DNA of 64,000 nt, taken from Dyadobacter sp. CY343. Its GTDB lineage: Bacteria; Bacteroidota; Bacteroidia; Cytophagales; Spirosomataceae. The notes below the pieces were generated by a model. It ran no database searches. It saw only the letters and a program-made list of their open reading frames with translations, and was not told the origin of the DNA. A program made the translations under genes and the position numbers. Below, piece after piece: positions 58,113 to 64,000 of this stretch. The stretch spans positions 1,426,001 through 1,490,000 of the forward strand of contig NZ_JAJUXK010000001.1 in assembly GCF_021390335.1 (NCBI RefSeq), written 5' to 3'. Numbering within the stretch: position 1 is the first letter of the stretch; each line of letters starts with the position of its first letter.

Positions 58113-58511
58113 ATGAAAAAGGAAGATTTGCCACAGGAGCCCGGCGCACTTTCCAGGTTGACCCGGGAAGTCTGTTACGTCAAAAATGAAGATGGGAAGT
58201 ACGAAACTGCATTGAGCGACGGCTGGAATGTGAAAAAGGATGCACTTGACAGTGCCTGGGTTGAAGTGAATGAGCGGATTGAAGAAGCAAGAAAAGCAGT
58301 AATGAATGGCGAAAAAAGCCCGATTTACTATTTTATGGAATTGAGATTAATGGACGTGGGAGTACTTTCAGGTTATACGGGAAATTTTACCTTCTTCACG
58401 AAAAGACATTTTAAACCTTCTGTTTTCAAAGATCTCAGCGAACGTCAATTGACCAAATACGCCAGTGCCTTCGACATTACTGTAAGTGAGTTGAAAAATT
58501 TTAAAGGTTGA
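58113..58511 (+). CDS. Small protein of unknown function in the resorcinol cluster
   Basis: I do not recognise this 132-residue protein. It has no signal peptide or membrane segment and looks largely helical, with segments DSAWVEVNERIEEARKAVMNGEKSPIYYFME and LSERQLTKYASAFDITVSELKNFKG; the latter looks like a small helix-turn-helix or HPr-like tail, but no known DNA-binding motif is complete. It lies 4 bp before the BtrH-like gene, so the two are translated together. A helper of the acyltransferase is one possible explanation. Confidence 0.75.
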   Translation: MKKEDLPQEPGALSRLTREVCYVKNEDGKYETALSDGWNVKKDALDSAWVEVNERIEEARKAVMNGEKSPIYYFMELRLMDVGVLSGYTGNFTFFTKRHFKPSVFKDLSERQLTKYASAFDITVSELKNFKG

Positions 58512-58515
58512 AACA

Positions 58516-59547
58516 GTGAATATTGATAGCACGACTGATGCATTTCATCATGTACAGACAGCGCATTGCGAGAATGGCGTTACCACAGCACTGCTTCGGT
58601 ACCACGGCCTGGATTTTATGACCGAACCACTCGCATTCGGGATGGGATCGGGTCTTTTTTATATTCAAATTCCTTTTCTGACTATTAATAATGGTCCTGC
58701 TATTTCATTCAGAACCATGCCCGGAGCGATATTCAAAAGAACTTGCAGATCGCTTGGAGTTGAAGTTACCCGCAAAAAGTTTTCAAATCCGGTTGCGGCG
58801 GAAGCTTTTTTAGATCAAAAAGTAAAAGAAGGCGTGCCGGTAGGCTGCCAGGTCGGCGTATTTCACTTGACTTATTTCCCCAAAGAATACCGGTTTCACT
58901 TCAATGCGCACAACCTGATCGTTTATGGAAGCGAAGACAATCGCTATATGATAAGCGATCCGGTGATGGAAGATGTTACTTCACTTTCACGCGAAGAACT
59001 GACCCGCGTGCGATTTGCGCAAGGGCCGCTTGCTCCAAAGGGACATATTTATTTTCCCGAAAGCGTAAAGAAGATTTCTGAGGACACGATCCGCAAGGGT
59101 ATTGTAAAGGGTATTAACCGAAATGTGCGTGATATGCTGCGGATTCCGGGAAATTTCGCGGGCGTGGATGGGATCAGGCACACTGCTGGTCACATTCGGA
59201 AATGGCGGGACAAATTGGGGCTGAAAAAAGCCAGCTTGTATCTCGGCCAGATCGTGCGGATGCAGGAAGAGATCGGTACGGGCGGCGGAGGATTCCGGTT
59301 TCTTTACGGTGCATTTCTGGAAGAGGCTGCCGCTTACATGCAGGATGACAGACTGTTACAGGTCTCGGAAGATTTTACCAAAGCCGGGGATATGTGGAGA
59401 GCCAGTGCGATCAAAATGGCCGGCGTTTATAAAGGTCGGCTCACCGAACAGAAGGATTTTGAAGAGATTGCCGATATGCTGGTGGATATTCGTCTGGTAG
59501 AAAAGGAAGCATTTCAAAAGCTTTCCAGATTTAACCTCGGGAAGTGA
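58516..59547 (+). CDS. BtrH-like acyltransferase
   Basis: A 343-residue protein of the BtrH N-terminal domain family, known from butirosin synthesis, where the enzyme moves an acyl group from an acyl carrier protein to an aminoglycoside. The N-terminus has HVQTAHCENGVTTALLRYHG with likely nucleophile Cys18, followed by FGMGSGLFYI, and HFNAHNLIVYGSEDNRYMISDP. The C-terminal part (about 190-343) is helical (DUF4872-like). No ATG precedes this conserved start, so GTG 58516 is used. Given an ACP (61621) and resorcinol genes nearby, esterification of the resorcinol by an acyl-ACP is a plausible role. Confidence 0.8.
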   Translation: MNIDSTTDAFHHVQTAHCENGVTTALLRYHGLDFMTEPLAFGMGSGLFYIQIPFLTINNGPAISFRTMPGAIFKRTCRSLGVEVTRKKFSNPVAAEAFLDQKVKEGVPVGCQVGVFHLTYFPKEYRFHFNAHNLIVYGSEDNRYMISDPVMEDVTSLSREELTRVRFAQGPLAPKGHIYFPESVKKISEDTIRKGIVKGINRNVRDMLRIPGNFAGVDGIRHTAGHIRKWRDKLGLKKASLYLGQIVRMQEEIGTGGGGFRFLYGAFLEEAAAYMQDDRLLQVSEDFTKAGDMWRASAIKMAGVYKGRLTEQKDFEEIADMLVDIRLVEKEAFQKLSRFNLGK

Positions 59548-59552
59548 ACAGG

Positions 59553-60311
59553 ATGATGGAATCAGGCGGTCGGGTGTGTATTGAAATTCAACATGTTTCA
59601 AAAAAATACAAAGGTGCTCAGGAAAGTAGCCTTTCGGACGTTTCACTGAATATCTTAACCGGTGACGTATTTGGTCTGCTGGGGCCAAACGGTGCTGGGA
59701 AAACCACATTAATATCCATTCTCTGCGGCATTGTGCCCGCTAGTTCCGGCGATATCAGTTTTTATGTCGATGGTCAATCGCTATCTAAATCCCAGCGAAA
59801 ATCCAGGATCGGCTTTGTCCCGCAGGAATACGCATTTTACCAGGAATTGAGCCCGCGCCAGAATCTTGACTATTTCGGGGCAATGTATAACATTCCCAAA
59901 ACCAAACTGGAAGAGCGGCGGGAGCATTTGCTCCAAGTACTGGGCCTTTCGAAAGCGGCTGATAATAAGGTAGAGACGTTTTCGGGCGGGATGAAACGGC
60001 GGGTAAATTTAGCGATCGGCATTATTCATGAGCCAGCCATTTTATTTCTCGACGAACCTACCGTCGGCGTCGATGTGCAAAGCAGAAATGCGATTATTCG
60101 GTATCTGCAATCGGTAAATGAAACCGGCACTACCATTATTTACACCTCCCACCACATGTCCGAAGCGGAGGAGTTCTGCAAAAGTATCGCATTGATAGAT
60201 CATGGTAAGGTTATTGCTGAAGGGGAGATACAGGCACTGAAAACTGCGCACCATGTAGCCAGCCTGCAATCATTATTTATCAACCTGACCGGAGACGCCT
60301 ACAGGGACTAG
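59553..60311 (+). CDS. ABC transporter ATP-binding protein
   Basis: A 252-residue nucleotide-binding subunit with Walker A GPNGAGKTTLIS, Q-loop FVPQEYAFYQELSPRQNL, signature FSGGMKRRVNLA, Walker B ILFLDEPTVGVD and the H-loop IIYTSHHMSEAEE. The pattern fits drug/lipid exporter (CcmA/DrrA-like) ATPases. ATG 59553 is chosen; a GTG at 59544 that overlaps the BtrH-like stop codon is an alternative. The permease gene begins one base after its stop. Confidence 0.93.
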   Translation: MMESGGRVCIEIQHVSKKYKGAQESSLSDVSLNILTGDVFGLLGPNGAGKTTLISILCGIVPASSGDISFYVDGQSLSKSQRKSRIGFVPQEYAFYQELSPRQNLDYFGAMYNIPKTKLEERREHLLQVLGLSKAADNKVETFSGGMKRRVNLAIGIIHEPAILFLDEPTVGVDVQSRNAIIRYLQSVNETGTTIIYTSHHMSEAEEFCKSIALIDHGKVIAEGEIQALKTAHHVASLQSLFINLTGDAYRD

Positions 60312-60312
60312 G

Positions 60313-61590
60313 ATGTTCAAATTATTTTCCTCACTTCGTAAAGAATTTTTACTGCTTATCAACGATAAGACAGGTCTGGCACTGATGTTTTTGATGCCGC
60401 TTTTGCTCGTCTTTATCATTACGATCATCCAGGATAGCGCCTATAAAATGGTGAACGAAAACCAGATTCCGTTGCTCGTAGTTAACCATGACAAAGGTGG
60501 GGAAGGGGATAAGCTGGTTAAAGCGCTTAAAAGCTCCTCCCTTTTCAAGATCGATAGCCAGGATCAGATCCCACAACAGTCTTTACGTTCCGAGCTGCTT
60601 GCAAGAGGCAAGATGATCGCGCTATTTATCCCGGAGAAATTTTCGGCCGGGCTGGAAAGCAATGCAGGGGACGTGAGCAATATACTTATGGATGATCTGG
60701 GGCTTGAATACGATTCTATTGCAAAAGATAAGGTGGATATGCCCAGGCTGTCTTTTTACCACGATCCCGTTTTACAGGATAATTACAGCCAGTCGGTGAT
60801 GGGCATTGTGCAGTCGTACATGAGCATGATCGAAAACTCACTGATGATCGATAGAATGTATGCAAATATGGACCTGGGTGACAAATCGGAGGTATTGAAG
60901 AAAAAAATGATCTTGAACCGGGTGAAGATCGATCAGATTGTTGCCAGCAATAATAACTCTACTGCATTACCCAATTCAACCCAGCATAATGTACCTGCGT
61001 GGACGATATTCGCGATGTTTTTTATGGTTGTTTCTCTGGGCAGTAATATTGTAAAGGAGCGGGTAAATGGCAGCTTCCTGCGTTTGAAGACAATGCCGAC
61101 TACATTTATGCTGGTCATGTTTAGTAAAATGGCCATTTATGTAGTTGTGGCTGTATTTCAGGTGTCACTCACATTCTCAATGGGTATCTGGATACTGCCT
61201 AAGCTCGGACTTCCGACGTTATCGGTACCTAATAATTTTCTTGCATTAATAGCAGTTGTATTTGTAAGTAGCATGGCAGCAGTTAGTTACGCCCTCATGA
61301 TCGGCGCTTTTTCCAAAACGGAACAGCAGGCCAACGGTTTCGGTGCTATATCCATTATCATTTTCGGCGCGATCGGTGGAATCCTGGTCCCGACGTTTGT
61401 CATGCCGGGATTTATGCAGTATGCGAGCAACTTTTCGCCGCTCCACTGGTGTCTGGAAGGATTTTATGTATTGTTTTTAAAAGGAGGAAGCTGGAAAGAG
61501 CTTGGGCTGGTTTTTTCTTTTTTAGGGATTTTTATACTGATTTGCCAGCTCGCGACATATTTTAAACTCAGGCTCGAAAGAATTATTTAA
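60313..61590 (+). CDS. ABC-2 type transporter permease
   Basis: A 425-residue membrane subunit. One transmembrane helix near residues 20-40 (TGLALMFLMPLLLVFIITII) is followed by a large external domain (about 45-235) and five helices in the C-terminal 190 residues (WTIFAMFFMVVSLGSNIV, ILVPTFVMPGFMQYASNFSP). This is the ABC-2/DrrB-YhiH layout with one large extracytoplasmic loop. With the preceding ATPase it forms an exporter that probably moves the pigment or its lipid-like precursor across the inner membrane. The substrate is inferred from the cluster. Confidence 0.9.
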   Translation: MFKLFSSLRKEFLLLINDKTGLALMFLMPLLLVFIITIIQDSAYKMVNENQIPLLVVNHDKGGEGDKLVKALKSSSLFKIDSQDQIPQQSLRSELLARGKMIALFIPEKFSAGLESNAGDVSNILMDDLGLEYDSIAKDKVDMPRLSFYHDPVLQDNYSQSVMGIVQSYMSMIENSLMIDRMYANMDLGDKSEVLKKKMILNRVKIDQIVASNNNSTALPNSTQHNVPAWTIFAMFFMVVSLGSNIVKERVNGSFLRLKTMPTTFMLVMFSKMAIYVVVAVFQVSLTFSMGIWILPKLGLPTLSVPNNFLALIAVVFVSSMAAVSYALMIGAFSKTEQQANGFGAISIIIFGAIGGILVPTFVMPGFMQYASNFSPLHWCLEGFYVLFLKGGSWKELGLVFSFLGIFILICQLATYFKLRLERII

Positions 61591-61620
61591 GTTTGGCCTC
61601 CGCAGCATTTAACTACTCAT

Positions 61621-61887
61621 ATGGACATAATAAGTTTGAAGCCCATTTTAAAAGGGCAGATTGTACAGTATCTTAATTTATTGGACGTCAATCCGGAAGA
61701 TATCAAGGACGATGAACCGCTATTCGGCGGTGATTTGGGATTGGATTCGATTGATTCTCTGGAACTTGTCGTGCTGTTGGAAAGAGAATATGGTATTAAG
61801 ATCAAAAATCCGGCAGAGGGCAGAAAGATTCTGATTGACGTTAACCACATGGCGGAATATATTCTTGCCAATACAAAAGTTGCCTGA
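61621..61887 (+). CDS. Acyl carrier protein
   Basis: An 88-residue phosphopantetheine carrier. The attachment serine is Ser43 in GGDLGLDSIDSLELVVLLE, the standard D-S-[LI] motif followed by helix II, and the first helix KPILKGQIVQYLNLL is typical. It differs from housekeeping AcpP by the longer loop before helix II (NPEDIKDDEPLFGGDLGL) and its location between an ABC exporter and a ketosynthase. It is probably loaded by the cluster's phosphopantetheinyl transferase and holds acyl intermediates for the ketosynthases or BtrH-like enzyme. The next gene starts 2 bp after its stop. Confidence 0.95.
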   Translation: MDIISLKPILKGQIVQYLNLLDVNPEDIKDDEPLFGGDLGLDSIDSLELVVLLEREYGIKIKNPAEGRKILIDVNHMAEYILANTKVA

Positions 61888-61889
61888 TC

Positions 61890-63086
61890 ATGGGAAGAGT
61901 CCTGGTTACCGGAATGGGCATTATCTCTGCCATTGGAGAAAATCTCTCTCAAAACCATGAGAGCCTTCGCGCCGGGCGTACTGGAATAGGAGACGCAACC
62001 TACTTTGAATCGCAATATGCCTCCAAGCTTCCGTTTGGGGAATGCCGCATTTCCAATGATAAATTGAAAGCCTTACTTGGCCTGGAAGACAGCCTTGGGT
62101 ATACCAGAACCTGTCTGCTGGCCAGCAAGGCATTCGAAGAGGCAATCCAGGATGCCGGTCTCACGAAAGAACAACTTTCTGACGCCGATACTGCTTTTAT
62201 CTCGGCAAGTACCGTCGGAGGAATGTGCCTTACCGACCAGCTTTACGACGATGCGAATATGAAATCCAGCGGTTCAGAATACCTGGATGCGTACGGATGT
62301 TCCGCACATACACTCAGGCTGGTAGACAGATATCAGATCAGCGGATTTACAGACACGATCAATACCGCTTGTTCTTCTTCGGCAAATGCCATTATGCTTG
62401 GCGCGAGATTGATTAAAACCGGCCGGGCGAAGCGGGTAATCGTCGGGGGTGTTGATAGCCTTGCGAAATATACGGTCAACGGTTTCAATGCACTAAAAAT
62501 CCTTTCTGAATCAGCCTGTAAGCCTTTTGATGAGAACCGCGACGGGTTGAACCTGGGCGAGGGAGCCGCATATCTTGTACTAGAATCTGAGGAATGCGCT
62601 GCTGGTAAAAAAGTTTATGCAGAAATGTTGGGTTACGGCAATGCAAATGACGCATACCACCCATCCGCAATGTCGGACGAAGCAATCGGCGCTATTCGCT
62701 GCATGAAAGAGGCGATTACGATGGCGGGAATTGGCTCTGAAGAGATTGATTATGTCAATGCGCACGGTACGGGCACCAATAATAATGACGACGTTGAGCT
62801 GTTTGGTTTGCATGAGCTGTTTGGGGAAATACCGCCGTTCAATTCAACCAAATCGTTTACCGGACACACGCTTGGTGCGGCTGGGGCGGTAGAGGCGATT
62901 TACAGTATTCTCAGCATTCTCCACTCCGAACTTTATCCGAGTCTGAATATCAGCAACCCCGTGAAAACATTCGATACGGCGCCTTTGATGGAATTCGAAG
63001 CGAACCGCCCGATACGGTACGCGCTTTCCAACTCATTCGGTTTCGGTGGAAACTGCACTTCTCTCGTTTTTGGTCGGGTTAATTAA
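61890..63086 (+). CDS. Beta-ketoacyl-ACP synthase, FabF/KASII-like
   Basis: A 398-residue condensing enzyme with an intact Cys-His-His triad: Cys161 in [12 protein letters not shown], His292 in [11 protein letters not shown] and His326 in [15 protein letters not shown]. It has the [12 protein letters not shown] and [13 protein letters not shown] segments seen in aryl-polyene/type-II PKS-like ketosynthases. It starts 2 bp after the acyl carrier protein, so the pair works together, presumably in extending an acyl chain for the resorcinol pathway. It overlaps the convergent mutase gene by 4 bases at the end and marks the right edge of the cluster. Confidence 0.92.
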   Translation: MGRVLVTGMGIISAIGENLSQNHESLRAGRTGIGDATYFESQYASKLPFGECRISNDKLKALLGLEDSLGYTRTCLLASKAFEEAIQDAGLTKEQLSDADTAFISASTVGGMCLTDQLYDDANMKSSGSEYLDAYGCSAHTLRLVDRYQISGFTDTINTACSSSANAIMLGARLIKTGRAKRVIVGGVDSLAKYTVNGFNALKILSESACKPFDENRDGLNLGEGAAYLVLESEECAAGKKVYAEMLGYGNANDAYHPSAMSDEAIGAIRCMKEAITMAGIGSEEIDYVNAHGTGTNNNDDVELFGLHELFGEIPPFNSTKSFTGHTLGAAGAVEAIYSILSILHSELYPSLNISNPVKTFDTAPLMEFEANRPIRYALSNSFGFGGNCTSLVFGRVN

Positions 63087-64000
63087 TGCTCCTGCATCAG
63101 ATCAGTAAGGATCTTTTGTGCAGCTACTGAGATAATCGTCCCCGGTCCGAAAATACCCTTCACACCCGCATCGTACAGAAACTGATAATCCTGAGGGGGA
63201 ATCACTCCGCCGGCAATCACCATAATATCAGCCCTGCCAATCACTTTAAGGGCATCGATCAGTTCGGGAATCAGCGTTTTGTGTCCCGCAGCGAGGCTGG
63301 AAGCGCCGATCACGTGCACATCATTTTCGGCAGCCTGTTGCGCCACTTCCTGTGGGGTTTGAAAAAGGGGGCCAATATCCACGTCGAAACCCAGGTCGGC
63401 GAAACTGGTGGCAATCACTTTCGCTCCTCTGTCGTGACCGTCCTGACCCATCTTAGCCACCAATATCCGCGGGCGGCGGCCTTCTATATCTGCAAAATGA
63501 TCTGAAAGCTCCCGCGCAGCTTTAAAATGCTCGTCGTCCGAGGCTTCCGCCTGATATACCCCTGAAATTGACCTGATCGTTGACTTATACCTCCCAAATT
63601 CTTTCTCCATCGCTTCTGAAATTTCACCTAATGAAGCCCTGGCCCGGGCTGCATTGATTGCCAGCGCAAGCAGGTTAGTGTCCATATTTTTTCCGCCGCT
63701 GCTCCTGCAAGCATTCGTAATCGCTTCCAGTACCGCTGCTACTTCCCTGCTATCCCGTTGCGCACGAATGCGGCTCAATGCATCAATTTGTGATTGTCTT
63801 ACTGCCTGATTATCAATTTGCAGCAGCTCAATTGCATCTTCTTCTTCAACCCTGAATTTATTTACACCCACAATAATATCCTTTCCCGAATCAATCCGGG
63901 CCTGTTTCCGGGCAGCAGCTTCCTCTATCCGCATTTTCGGTAAACCAGCTTCGATCGCTTTGGTCATTCCGCCGATCTGCTCCACTTCCTCAATCAACTG
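63083..64000 (-). CDS. Methylmalonyl-CoA mutase, C-terminal part (truncated by window edge)
   Basis: The frame is open from 63083 to the window end, giving the last 305 residues of the large B12-dependent mutase. Visible parts are the end of the catalytic barrel ([36 protein letters not shown]) and the complete cobalamin-binding domain with the DxHxxG motif in [29 protein letters not shown] and [10 protein letters not shown]. It isomerises methylmalonyl-CoA and succinyl-CoA. The start codon lies beyond 64000. No small-subunit gene is visible on this side. Confidence 0.95.
   Translation of the reverse strand, partial: QLIEEVEQIGGMTKAIEAGLPKMRIEEAAARKQARIDSGKDIIVGVNKFRVEEEDAIELLQIDNQAVRQSQIDALSRIRAQRDSREVAAVLEAITNACRSSGGKNMDTNLLALAINAARARASLGEISEAMEKEFGRYKSTIRSISGVYQAEASDDEHFKAARELSDHFADIEGRRPRILVAKMGQDGHDRGAKVIATSFADLGFDVDIGPLFQTPQEVAQQAAENDVHVIGASSLAAGHKTLIPELIDALKVIGRADIMVIAGGVIPPQDYQFLYDAGVKGIFGPGTIISVAAQKILTDLMQEH

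Overview
The window looks like chromosomal DNA of a Bacteroidota bacterium of the order Cytophagales, most likely Dyadobacter or a close relative. The supporting features are a PorP/SprF-family type IX secretion protein, a secreted enzyme with a C-terminal type IX sorting domain, several SusC/TonB-type outer-membrane barrels, TAnnTTTG promoter-like boxes, a BatA-domain protein, a YcxB-like protein, and a dialkylresorcinol (flexirubin-type pigment) locus. The genus is an inference from gene content; no rRNA or tRNA gene was found.

Layout. 1-11,000: end of a GNAT gene, cmk overlapping an FAD oxidoreductase, a very large secreted pseudo-peptidase/beta-propeller/barrel protein, a PorP/SprF protein, and the 2-oxoglutarate dehydrogenase pair sucA-sucB closed by a strong terminator. 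11,000-18,400: a MazG-like pyrophosphohydrolase and dtd separated by a hairpin repeat array and a 77-nt pure pyrimidine tract, then a secreted esterase-GH5 fusion, L-serine dehydratase, mgtE and rsmA. 18,400-30,000: a cytosolic hybrid histidine kinase with a complete phosphorelay, an outer-membrane barrel receptor, a LysM protein, purK-purE and a BatA-domain protein. 30,000-39,300: small membrane, GNAT, DUF1684, lipoprotein and OsmC genes, a TonB receptor overlapping hemW, a coiled-coil lipoprotein, and two arginine-deiminase-family genes in tandem. 39,500-46,000: a suf iron-sulfur operon (sufC, sufD, sufS, sufE, DUF59) carrying a ParE-type toxin-antitoxin pair between sufS and sufE, followed by a bacilliredoxin and a VWA protein. 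46,000-48,500: a PIG-L deacetylase fusion.

The most distinctive part is 48,490-63,086. A phosphopantetheinyl transferase is divergent from a run of fifteen same-strand genes: an anchored C45-type acyltransferase/hydrolase, a phenylacetate-CoA-ligase-like enzyme, two small exported unknowns, a YdcF/ElyC-type lipoprotein, a methyltransferase, another exported unknown, a DarA-like flavodoxin-fold enzyme, a DarB-like ketosynthase III, a small unknown, a BtrH-like acyltransferase, a two-gene ABC exporter, an acyl carrier protein and a FabF-like ketosynthase. Together these can plausibly make a dialkylresorcinol from fatty-acid-type precursors on an ACP, modify it, acylate it and export it. The usual aryl-polyene half of flexirubin synthesis (ammonia lyase, ketoreductase, dehydratases) is not in the window. 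The window ends inside a methylmalonyl-CoA mutase gene on the opposite strand, which marks the right border of the cluster.

No stretch longer than 300 bases lacks a gene. No CRISPR array, insertion sequence, prophage, tRNA or rRNA was seen.
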